This document shows, piece after piece, positions 22,587-29,407 of a stretch of DNA of 34,193 nucleotides. Numbering within the stretch: the stretch's first letter is position 1; every line of letters starts with the position of its first letter. The stretch covers positions 1 through 34,193 of the forward strand of contig DWVD01000066.1 of assembly GCA_019120395.1 (NCBI GenBank), read 5' to 3'. The notes below the pieces were generated by a model, which worked only from the letters and a program-made list of their open reading frames with translations, ran no database searches and was not told the DNA's origin. Source of the stretch: Candidatus Gemmiger faecigallinarum (GTDB taxonomy: Bacteria > Bacillota > Clostridia > Oscillospirales > Ruminococcaceae). The translations under genes and the position numbers were made by a program.

Positions 22587-23414
22587 TTACTGCTTCAGCA
22601 GCTTGGCCACCGCCTGGGCGGCGCCGTCCAGATAGTCGCCGGCAAAGGTCTCGATCATGCCGGCGTCGGCCTCCTTGGCCAGCTCCGGGTCGATGGGCAT
22701 CTTGGCCAGCACCGGCAGGCCGTACTTGGCGCCGGTCTCGTCCACGTGGCTGTCGCCAAAGACCTGGATGTGCCGGCCGCAGTCGGGGCAGACGGCGTAG
22801 CTCATGTTTTCGACGATGCCCAGCGTGGGCACGTGCATCATCTGGGCCATCTGTACGGCCTTGCCCACGATCATGCCCACCAGCTCCTGCGGGCTGGACA
22901 CGATGATGATGCCGTCCACCGGCAGGGTCTGGAACACGGTCAGCGGCACGTCGCCGGTTCCCGGAGGCATGTCCACAAACAGGAAATCCACATCCTGCCA
23001 GATCACGTCCTGCCAGAACTGCTTGACCGCGCCGGCAATGACCGGGCCGCGCCAGACCACAGGGGCTTCCTCGTCGTCCAGCAGCAGGTTGATGCTCATA
23101 ATGTCGATGCCCACCCGGCTCTTGACGGGCAGGATGCCGTCCTCGGTGCCGCGGGCCGGGCCGTGCACGCCGAACAGCTTGGGGATGGACGGGCCGGTGA
23201 TGTCGGCGTCCAGGATGCCCACCTTGTAGCCCAGGCGGCGCATCGAAACGGCCAGCATGGCGCTGGTCATGCTTTTGCCCACGCCGCCCTTGCCGGACAC
23301 CACGCCGATGACCTTTTTGATATGGCTTTTGGCGTGGGGCGGCTCGTGCTGGGGGGCGCGGCTTTCACAGTTGGCGCTGCAGTTGGAGCAGTCGTGGTTG
23401 CAGGCTTCACTCAT
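22587..23414 (-). CDS. mrp: Mrp/NBP35-family iron-sulfur cluster carrier ATPase
   Basis: A P-loop ATPase thought to carry or assemble iron-sulfur clusters. 275 residues. Seen: an N-terminal cysteine cluster C5-x3-C9-x2-C12-x3-C16 (MSEACNHDCSNCSANC), the deviant Walker A GKGGVGKS (41-48), LAVSMRRLGYKVGILDADITGPSIPKLFG, DVDFLFVDMPPGTGDVPLTVFQ, IIIVSSPQELVGMIVGKAVQMA and a C-terminal CPDCG (about 205-210), the pair that binds the bridging cluster. The extra N-terminal four-Cys cluster is as in eukaryotic Nbp35 and many clostridial Mrp proteins. The frame runs 62 codons further upstream across the promoter; the ATG at 23414 with AAAGGAG is the start. Confidence 0.93.
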   Translation of the reverse strand: MSEACNHDCSNCSANCESRAPQHEPPHAKSHIKKVIGVVSGKGGVGKSMTSAMLAVSMRRLGYKVGILDADITGPSIPKLFGVHGPARGTEDGILPVKSRVGIDIMSINLLLDDEEAPVVWRGPVIAGAVKQFWQDVIWQDVDFLFVDMPPGTGDVPLTVFQTLPVDGIIIVSSPQELVGMIVGKAVQMAQMMHVPTLGIVENMSYAVCPDCGRHIQVFGDSHVDETGAKYGLPVLAKMPIDPELAKEADAGMIETFAGDYLDGAAQAVAKLLKQ

Positions 23415-23535
23415 GGGGAAAACTCCTTTGATCTCCGGATTGAAATACGGGCCGGCTGCATCTGCCTGCCCGGCGGCCGCGCACAGCGGGCGCGGCCCAA
23501 AACCGCGGCCGGCGCCCGGCCGGCCACAATAATAT

Positions 23536-23564
23536 AGTGTAGCGCATTTGCGGGGGGATTGCAA
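23536..23564 (-). promoter_or_regulatory. mrp promoter
   Basis: Minus strand: TTGCAA (23559-23564), 17 bases, TACACT (23536-23541). It lies directly after the purine nucleoside phosphorylase stop. A leader of about 115 GC-rich bases separates it from the mrp ATG. Confidence 0.75.
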
Positions 23565-23596
23565 GTGCGGGGGCTTCGCAAAAGCGCACAGCTGCG

Positions 23597-24427
23597 TCAA
23601 AGCGGCAGCGCGCCCACCACGGTGCGGATAAAGTCCTGGAACACCGGGCCGCGCTGGTTGGCGATCTCGATGACCTCGTCGCCGGAAAGCCGCTTGCCCG
23701 CCATGCCGGCGGCCATGTTGGTGATCAGGCTGACGCCCAGCACCGGCAGCCCGCAGTGGGAGGCCGCGATGGCTTCCGGCACGGTGCTCATGCCCACCGC
23801 GTCGGCGCCCAGCGTGCGGAAAGCGCGGATCTCGGCGGGGGTCTCAAAGCTGGGGCCCATGTAGCCAAGGTAGACGCCCTCCCGCAGCGTGATGCCCTGC
23901 TGCGCCGCCACCTGGCGGGCGGTCTGCTGAAATTCCGGGGTATAGACGTGGGTCATATCGCAGAAGCGGGGACCGATGGCATCGTCGTTTTCGCCCCGCA
24001 GCGGGTTTGCGCCCATAAAGTTGATGTGGTCGGTGATGAGCATAAAGTCGCCCACCGAGAAATCCCAGTTGACGCCGCCGGCCGCGTTGGTCAGCACCAG
24101 CGCCCTGCAGCCCAGGGCTTTCAGCACCCGCACCGGCAGCGCGATGGCCGCCATGTCGTGGCCCTCGTAATAATGGAAGCGCCCCTGCATACACAGCACC
24201 ATGCGGCCGCTGAGCCGGCCGAACACAAACCGGCCCGCGTGGCCCGGCGCGGTGGAGACAGGGAAGTGGGGGATCTGGCCGTAGGGGATGTACACGGGGT
24301 CTTCGATCCGGTCGGCCAGGCCGCCCAGGCCGGAGCCCAGCACCAGCGCCAGGTCGGGCCGGGCGGGCAGCCGGGCGCGCAGATACTCGGCGGCTTCGCT
24401 GACCGCCTGGGAAAGATTGGTGGACAT
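23597..24427 (-). CDS. punA: Purine nucleoside phosphorylase
   Basis: Phosphorolysis of inosine and guanosine to base and ribose-1-phosphate, in purine salvage. 276 residues, trimeric low-mass class. Seen: VLGSGLGGLADRIEDPVYIPYGQIPHFP, GHAGRFVFGRLSGR, QGRFHYYEGHDMAAIALPVRVLKALG, LVLTNAAGGVNWDFSVGDFMLITDHINFMGANPL, YLGYMGPSFETPAEIRAFRTLGADAVGMSTVPEAIAASHCGLPVLGVSLITNMAAGM, with the base-binding Glu (FETPAE) and Asn (ITNMAAG) of the family. The ATG follows AAGGAG at about 10 bases. It lies 77 bases after the uncharacterised gene in the same direction. Confidence 0.96.
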   Translation of the reverse strand: MSTNLSQAVSEAAEYLRARLPARPDLALVLGSGLGGLADRIEDPVYIPYGQIPHFPVSTAPGHAGRFVFGRLSGRMVLCMQGRFHYYEGHDMAAIALPVRVLKALGCRALVLTNAAGGVNWDFSVGDFMLITDHINFMGANPLRGENDDAIGPRFCDMTHVYTPEFQQTARQVAAQQGITLREGVYLGYMGPSFETPAEIRAFRTLGADAVGMSTVPEAIAASHCGLPVLGVSLITNMAAGMAGKRLSGDEVIEIANQRGPVFQDFIRTVVGALPL

Positions 24428-24476
24428 GTTGCATCGCTCCTTGCTGTTTTATCGTTGAATTTATGAAAGAGATCGG

Positions 24477-24496
24477 CCGGCGCGGAAAAGCGCCGG
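24477..24496 (-). terminator. Weak hairpin after the uncharacterised gene
   Basis: A perfect 7-bp stem (CCGGCGC at 24477-24483, GCGCCGG at 24490-24496) with a six-base loop, just past the stop codon at 24505. On the minus strand it is followed by CCGATCTCTTTC, which has few T; partial readthrough into punA is likely. Confidence 0.45.
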
Positions 24497-24504
24497 AAAA
24501 ACGG

Positions 24505-25257
24505 TCAAGTCCGCTCGGCTTTCCGCCATTTCAGGTTCAGCGCCTTGATGTGGTTGCGGCAGGCGGCGGGGTCCTCCTCCGTCAGCGCGGCGTCGGCCCA
24601 GAACACCGTTTCGTCCCGCACCAGCAGGCAGGCTTCCAAAAGCTCCCGGCTGCGGTTTTCGCCGGCCGGCTCCAGGTGCAGGGCAAGGGTGCCCTCAAAG
24701 CACAGGTCTAGGGTGCCGCACCAGCCGGGGTTGTCAAACCGAACCGTCAGCTGGCGGACGCCGTAGCGTTCCTTATAAAACAGGCGGTCCAGCGTGGCGT
24801 CGTGGAAGCCGGCAAACTGCCGCATCAGGCTGTCGGCGTCGCCCTGGGTGCGGACATAATTCCACAGCGCCTCGTCGGCGGGGCGGCGCAGCGGGATGGC
24901 GGTCTTTTCACGCGGGACAAAGCCGGTGCGCAGCAGCGCCTGCAAAAACGCCGTGTCTGCGACTACCTCCGGCCAGCCGCGCAGGCTGTTCACCGGCGCG
25001 GCGCCGTGTTCGCGGGTGGGGGCGGCTTTCAGCAGGGCAAGCGCGTCGGCGGGGCCGTCCACCCAGCCGGCGCGGTCGGACTGGATGGCCTCGTACTGGG
25101 GGGCCATGCTGCCGGGGGCCAGGTGGTACAGCAGCACAAAGCTGTCCAGGCCCGGATGGTACAGCACAGCCTGCTCAAAGCAGCCGCTGTCCACAAGGGC
25201 ATAGACCATGGATTTGTAGTATTGCTTGGTATGCGGGTCGAACGCGCGGACGAACAT
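24505..25257 (-). CDS. Uncharacterised protein, possible two-part architecture
   Basis: I do not recognise a named family. 250 residues, soluble, no signal peptide. The first 120 residues start with MFVRAFDPHTKQYYKSMVYALVDSG and include VLLYHLAPGSMAPQYEAI. The last 90 residues (FAGFHDATLDRLFYKERYG, TLDLCFEGTLALHLEP, ELLEACLLVRDETVFWADA, ALNLKWRKAE) recall a small beta-rich domain common in Firmicutes as stand-alone proteins of unknown function, with a start like FHDSxIKEL and end like SKLRWR; this is from memory and is only a hint. It has its own promoter (25371-25399), an AGAGGA site about 11 bases before the ATG and codon use like its neighbours. Confidence 0.75.
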   Translation of the reverse strand: MFVRAFDPHTKQYYKSMVYALVDSGCFEQAVLYHPGLDSFVLLYHLAPGSMAPQYEAIQSDRAGWVDGPADALALLKAAPTREHGAAPVNSLRGWPEVVADTAFLQALLRTGFVPREKTAIPLRRPADEALWNYVRTQGDADSLMRQFAGFHDATLDRLFYKERYGVRQLTVRFDNPGWCGTLDLCFEGTLALHLEPAGENRSRELLEACLLVRDETVFWADAALTEEDPAACRNHIKALNLKWRKAERT

Positions 25258-25370
25258 GGGAAAGGGTCCTCTGTACAGTGTGGTTGAAAAAAGCGCGCAG
25301 GCGTCAAAAACACGGCGGGGCGCGCGGAGTTGGCGCAGCCCTGCCCGCCGCGGCGCGCCGAGACTTTGTT

Positions 25371-25399
25371 ATTGTAGCACACCAGACCCCGCACGGCAA
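25371..25399 (-). promoter_or_regulatory. Promoter of the uncharacterised gene
   Basis: Minus strand: TTGCCG (25394-25399), 17 bases, TACAAT (25371-25376), with TGC before the -10. A GC-rich leader of about 107 bases precedes the ATG. Confidence 0.7.
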
Positions 25400-25440
25400 G
25401 GCATAATCCGACCGGCTGCGCCGTACAATGCCCTGGAGAC

Positions 25441-25459
25441 CTGCGCCGTTTTGGCGCAG
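25441..25459 (+). other. Hairpin in the leader of the flippase gene
   Basis: CTGCGCC (25441-25447) and GGCGCAG (25453-25459) around a GTTTT loop, 55 bases upstream of the flippase ATG. A TACAAT at 25424-25429 may be a -10, but no good -35 is found, so the promoter of the flippase gene is not defined. Confidence 0.4.
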
Positions 25460-25513
25460 GAGCCGGCGCTTTCCCGCAGGCGCGGCAGAAAGCGGACAGA
25501 AGGGGGCGATGCC

Positions 25514-27055
25514 ATGCAGATCCGTGTCTATCTGAAAAACGCGGCCATCCTGACGGTGTCCGGCCTGGTGCTGCGGGTGCTGGGCATGGGGTTCCGGGTG
25601 TTTGTGGCCGCCCGCATCGGCAGCGAGGGGATGGGGCTGTATCAGCTGATTTTGTCGGTGTACACAGTGTTTGTCTCGCTGGCCACGGCGGGCATGAACG
25701 TGGCCGCCACCCGCCTGGCCGCCCAAAGCCTGGCGCGGGGGCGCAGCATGGCGCGCACAGTGCGGCGGCTGGTGCTGGCGGCCGGCCTGCTGGGGCTGCT
25801 TGCCATGGGCTTGCAGCTTATTTTGGCCGAACCGCTGGCCCGTTATGTGCTGCACGACGTGCGCGGCGCGCTGAGCTTGCAGATCCTGGCGCCCAGCCTG
25901 CCGGTGATGGCGGTGGCGGGCGCGCTGCGGGGGTGTTTTCTGGCCCGGCGGCGGGTGGAGCCCAACGCGGTGGCCCAGCTGGTGGAGCAGCTGGTGCGCA
26001 TGGGCGTGGTCTGGCTGGCGCTGCGCCGGGTGGAAGGCTGGGGCGCCGGGTACGCCTGCGCCGCCGTGCTGGCAGGCAACACCGTAAGCGAGGCGGTCTC
26101 CTGCCTGCTGATGGTGCTGTTTGCCCGGCGGGACGCGGGGCTGCGCAGCCGGGGTTCCGGGCGGGAGGGAAAACAGCCGCCCTTCACCCGGCGGGAGCTG
26201 GCGGCCATCGTGCTGCCGGTGGAGGGAAGCCGCATCCTGGCCAGCGTGCTGCAGGCCGCCGAGGCCAGCCTGATCCCGCTGTGCCTGGCGCTGTACCTGG
26301 GCGACCGGGCCGCGGCGGTGTCCCAGTACGGCGCGCTGAAAGGCATGGCGCTGCCGCTTTTGTTTTTCCCGTTTTCCATCCTGTCGGCGCTGTCCAGCCT
26401 GCTGATGCCGGAAATCACCCGCGCCCACGCCCGGCGGGACCGGGCCGGTGCCGTGCGGCTGATCGACGCCACGCTGCGGGCGGCAGGGCTGTTTTCGATG
26501 CTGGCGGGGTGCTGCTTTGTGCTGTTTGGGCGGCAGGCTGCGCTGCTTTTGTACGGCGACGCCCAGGTGGGCGGGTACATCCAGGCGCTGGGTCTGGTGG
26601 CGCCGTTCATGTACCTGGAAAGTATGGTGGACGGCATGCTGAAGGGCCTGGGCGAGCAGCTGGCCACCTTCCGCTATTCGTTGCTGGACTCGGCGCTGCG
26701 CATTTTGTGCATCGTGGCGCTGCTGCCCCGGTTCGGGATCGGGGCGTTTCTGGGCATCATGGCGGCGTCCAACCTGCTGACCTTTGGCCTGAACACCGCC
26801 CGGCTGCTGCGCTGCGCGGGATTGCGCCCGGCCTGGGGCGCCTGGCTGGGGCGGCCGGCCGCCTTTGCTTTGGCCGCGGGCGCGGTGGGGTGCGCGGTGC
26901 GGGCATTGCCCGGCGCGGCGGGCGGCGGCCTGCCGGAACTGCTGGTCTGCGGCGCCGCGGTGTGCGGGATCTATCTGGCGCTGGCGGCGCTGTTCGGCGG
27001 GGCGGGGGAGCTGCGCCGGCTGCGGGGCAGCGGGCGCAGCTCCGCCCCGATGTAA
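25514..27055 (+). CDS. SpoVB/MurJ-like lipid-linked oligosaccharide flippase
   Basis: A membrane protein of the MOP superfamily (polysaccharide/SpoVB branch), which typically flips lipid-linked wall or polysaccharide precursors. 513 residues with about 14 membrane segments. Seen: the N-terminal YLKNAAILTVSGLVLRVLGMGFRVFVAARIGSEGMGLYQLILSVYTVFVSLATAG, which is the SpoVB family start, LAGNTVSEAVSCLLMVLF, the second half FSILSALSSLLMPEITRAHARRDRAGAVRLIDATLRAAGLFSMLAG and GDAQVGGYIQALGLVAPFMYLESMVDGMLKGLGEQLATFRYSLLDSALRI. The frame runs 96 codons further upstream across a divergent promoter and the leader hairpin; the ATG at 25514 with AAGGGGG is the start. Sporulation is not implied: close homologues occur in non-sporing relatives. 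No wall genes are adjacent. Confidence 0.88.
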   Translation: MQIRVYLKNAAILTVSGLVLRVLGMGFRVFVAARIGSEGMGLYQLILSVYTVFVSLATAGMNVAATRLAAQSLARGRSMARTVRRLVLAAGLLGLLAMGLQLILAEPLARYVLHDVRGALSLQILAPSLPVMAVAGALRGCFLARRRVEPNAVAQLVEQLVRMGVVWLALRRVEGWGAGYACAAVLAGNTVSEAVSCLLMVLFARRDAGLRSRGSGREGKQPPFTRRELAAIVLPVEGSRILASVLQAAEASLIPLCLALYLGDRAAAVSQYGALKGMALPLLFFPFSILSALSSLLMPEITRAHARRDRAGAVRLIDATLRAAGLFSMLAGCCFVLFGRQAALLLYGDAQVGGYIQALGLVAPFMYLESMVDGMLKGLGEQLATFRYSLLDSALRILCIVALLPRFGIGAFLGIMAASNLLTFGLNTARLLRCAGLRPAWGAWLGRPAAFALAAGAVGCAVRALPGAAGGGLPELLVCGAAVCGIYLALAALFGGAGELRRLRGSGRSSAPM

Positions 27056-27070
27056 AGCCTTCCGGCCGTA

Positions 27071-27098
27071 TTGACAAACCGCGCGCCCGCGCTATAAT
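27071..27098 (+). promoter_or_regulatory. Promoter of the marR-ABC operon
   Basis: TTGACA (27071-27076), 16 bases, TATAAT (27093-27098): two perfect hexamers with slightly short spacing. Expected to be strong when not repressed. Confidence 0.88.
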
Positions 27099-27114
27099 AA
27101 AAGCGATGAATCAA

Positions 27115-27141
27115 TTGACGTGTCAATGATTGACACGTCAA
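27115..27141 (+). promoter_or_regulatory. Candidate MarR operator, perfect 12-bp inverted repeat
   Basis: TTGACGTGTCAA (27115-27126) and its exact reverse complement TTGACACGTCAA (27130-27141) with TGA between. Each arm is itself nearly palindromic. The site starts about 10 bases after the predicted transcription start, where a bound dimer or pair of dimers would block the polymerase; it ends 19 bases before the regulator start codon. Confidence 0.85.
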
Positions 27142-27160
27142 CCGAAAGGGGCGCGGCGGT

Positions 27161-27634
27161 TTGGAACGCAGATTCCATATGCTTTTATACCGGGCTTTCC
27201 ATGCCCACCGCGGCGTCATGCGGCCGCGGGGCGCGGCGCTGGGGCTGGGCATCGGGCAGCCCAAACTGATCGACTACCTGGCCCGCTGCGGTCCCTGCAG
27301 CCAGAAGCAGCTGGCCGACTATTTCGAGATCGACCCGGCTGCCGTCTGCCGCATGCTGGACGCGCTGGAAAAGGGCGGCTTTGTCACCCGCACCGCCGGC
27401 AGGACCGACCGCCGCACCGGCGTGGTGGAGCTGACCGACAAGGGACGGCAGGCCGCGGGAGCCTGGCAGCAGGCTGCCGCCGAGACGGAAGAGCGGATGC
27501 TGGCAGGGTTCTCCCAAAAGGAGCGGGCGCAGTTTGCCGATTATCTGCGCCGCGCCTACCGCAACCTGAAACCGGACAGCGCATTTTGCCGGCAGCAGGA
27601 CGCGCAGGACGGAAAACCCAAACCAGAGGAATGA
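27161..27634 (+). CDS. MarR-family transcriptional regulator
   Basis: A winged helix-turn-helix repressor that probably controls itself and the ABC exporter genes behind it. 157 residues. Seen: FHMLLYRAFHAHRG, GLGIGQPKLIDYLARCGPCSQKQLADYFEIDPAAVCRMLDALEKGGFVTRTAGRTDRRTGVVELTDKG, the MarR core with the recognition helix PAAVCRMLDALEKGG and the wing RTAGRTDRRTGVVELT. The Asp-Arg of the wing (TDRR) is conserved. A TTG start at 27161 has GAAAGGGG 9 bases upstream; the ATG at 27179 would remove part of helix 1. The 21-base gap to the first ABC gene contains GGGGAG, so the three genes are one operon. Confidence 0.9.
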   Translation: MERRFHMLLYRAFHAHRGVMRPRGAALGLGIGQPKLIDYLARCGPCSQKQLADYFEIDPAAVCRMLDALEKGGFVTRTAGRTDRRTGVVELTDKGRQAAGAWQQAAAETEERMLAGFSQKERAQFADYLRRAYRNLKPDSAFCRQQDAQDGKPKPEE

Positions 27635-27655
27635 GAAAAGGGGAGAGCTGAGGCT

Positions 27656-29407
27656 ATGAAAGACCTCAAACGCCTGTTTGGCTATATGGGACCCTACCGG
27701 GCAGACATGGCTCTGGGCATGCTGCTGGTGGTGGTGGAAAGCGCCTTCGAGATGGTCATCCCCATCCTGATGAGCGACATCATCGACAAGGGCGTGATGC
27801 AAAAGGACCTGCAGTGCATTATCACCACCGGCGTCCAGATGGCGGTCTGCGCGCTGCTGGCGCTGGTCACCGGCCTGCTGTACGCCAAGTATGCGGCCAG
27901 GGCGTCCTACGGGTTCGGCGCGCGCATCCGCCAGGCGGAGTACGCCAAGGTGCAGACCTACGCGTTCGGCAACATCGACCGGTTCGAGACCTCGTCGCTG
28001 ATCACCCGCATGACCACCGACGTGACAGTGCTGCAAAACGCCATCAACGGCGGCTTCCGCCCCATGGTGCGCGGCCCGTCCATGCTGCTGCTGGGCATCG
28101 TGCTGTCCTTCTGGATGAGCCCGGAACTCTCGGTCGTCTTTCTTATCTGCGCGCCCATCCTGGCGGTGGTGCTGTTTTTGGTGGTGCGGCGCATCGCGCC
28201 CATGTACGGCAAGCTGCAGCAGGCCATGGACCGCCTGAACAATGTGGTGCAGGAATGTTTGACCGCCATCCGCGCCGTCAAGGCTTTTGTGCGGGGCGAA
28301 TACGAGGAGGAAAAGTTCAAGACGGTCAACACGCAGCTGATGAACGTCAGCCTCGGCACCTTCCGCACGGCGGTGCTCAACCTGCCGGCCTTCCAGCTGA
28401 CGATGTACGCGGCCATTGTGCTGATCCTGTGGCTGGGCGGCAACATGATCCTGGCCGGCGCGTTGACCGTCGGCCGCCTGACCAGCTTTTTGAGCTATGT
28501 GCTCCAGGTCATGAACTCGCTGATGATGATCTCCAACGTGTTTTTGATGCTGACCCGCTCGCTGGCCAGCGCCCGCCGCGTGGCCGAGGTTCTGGACGAG
28601 CCTGTGGAGCTGACCAGCCCCAAAAAAGCCGTGAAGAAGATCCCCGACGGCGGCGTTGTGTTTGAGCATGTCAGCTTCAAGTATCACCCCGACGCCGCCG
28701 AGTATGCGCTGGCGGACATCGACCTGGACATCCGGCCGGGGCAGACGGTGGGCATTTTGGGCGGCACCGGCTCGGCCAAGTCCACGCTGGTGCAGCTGAT
28801 CCCCCGCCTGTACGACGCCACCGAGGGCCGGGTGCTGGTGGGCGGCCGCGACGTGCGGGAATATGACCTGGCCGCTTTGCGCGACGCGGTGGGCATTGTG
28901 CTGCAAAAGAACGTGCTGTTTTCCGGCACGGTGCGGGACAACCTGAAATGGGGCGACCCCAACGCCGACGACGAGACGCTGTGGGCGGCCTGCCGCGCCG
29001 CCTGCGCCGACGAGTTCCTGGAGCGGATGCCCGGCGGGCTGGACGCCGACCTGGGCCAGGGCGGCGTCAATGTGTCCGGCGGGCAGAAACAGCGGCTGTG
29101 CATTGCCCGCACGCTGCTGAAAAAGCCCAAGGTGCTGATCTTTGACGATTCCACCAGCGCAGTGGATACCGCCACCGAGGCCAGGATCCGCGCCGCTTTG
29201 GGAAAACTGGAAAACGTCACCAAGATCATCATTGCCCAGCGGGTTACCTCGGTGATGGGCACCGACCGGATCGTGGTGCTGGACGACGGCCGCATCCACG
29301 CGGTGGGCACCCACCGGGAGCTGCTGGCGTCCGACCCCATCTACCAGGAGATCTACCATTCCCAGATGAAAGGAGGCGGCGACGATGGCGCGACCGCTGT
29401 CGGGTAA
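27656..29407 (+). CDS. ABC exporter half-transporter with degenerate catalytic site
   Basis: A membrane-spanning half of a multidrug- or lipid-type ABC exporter, probably paired with the next gene. 583 residues: a six-helix membrane domain (about 15-310), then the nucleotide-binding domain. Seen: Walker A GGTGSAKS (369-376), where the usual third Gly is Ala; a canonical signature NVSGGQKQRL; Walker B with LIFDDSTSAVD in which D498 replaces the catalytic Glu; and Gln528 (IIAQRVTS) in place of the switch His. These replacements are known in heterodimeric exporters such as the LmrCD and BmrCD groups, where one of the two ATP sites is inactive. The next gene starts 23 bases before this stop. Substrate unknown. 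Confidence 0.93.
   Translation: MKDLKRLFGYMGPYRADMALGMLLVVVESAFEMVIPILMSDIIDKGVMQKDLQCIITTGVQMAVCALLALVTGLLYAKYAARASYGFGARIRQAEYAKVQTYAFGNIDRFETSSLITRMTTDVTVLQNAINGGFRPMVRGPSMLLLGIVLSFWMSPELSVVFLICAPILAVVLFLVVRRIAPMYGKLQQAMDRLNNVVQECLTAIRAVKAFVRGEYEEEKFKTVNTQLMNVSLGTFRTAVLNLPAFQLTMYAAIVLILWLGGNMILAGALTVGRLTSFLSYVLQVMNSLMMISNVFLMLTRSLASARRVAEVLDEPVELTSPKKAVKKIPDGGVVFEHVSFKYHPDAAEYALADIDLDIRPGQTVGILGGTGSAKSTLVQLIPRLYDATEGRVLVGGRDVREYDLAALRDAVGIVLQKNVLFSGTVRDNLKWGDPNADDETLWAACRAACADEFLERMPGGLDADLGQGGVNVSGGQKQRLCIARTLLKKPKVLIFDDSTSAVDTATEARIRAALGKLENVTKIIIAQRVTSVMGTDRIVVLDDGRIHAVGTHRELLASDPIYQEIYHSQMKGGGDDGATAVG

Noticed and set aside
25226-25513. The 96-codon upstream extension of the flippase frame
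   Set aside because: It runs across a divergent promoter and a leader hairpin, has no family similarity, and the ATG at 25514 has a good ribosome site and the family N-terminus.
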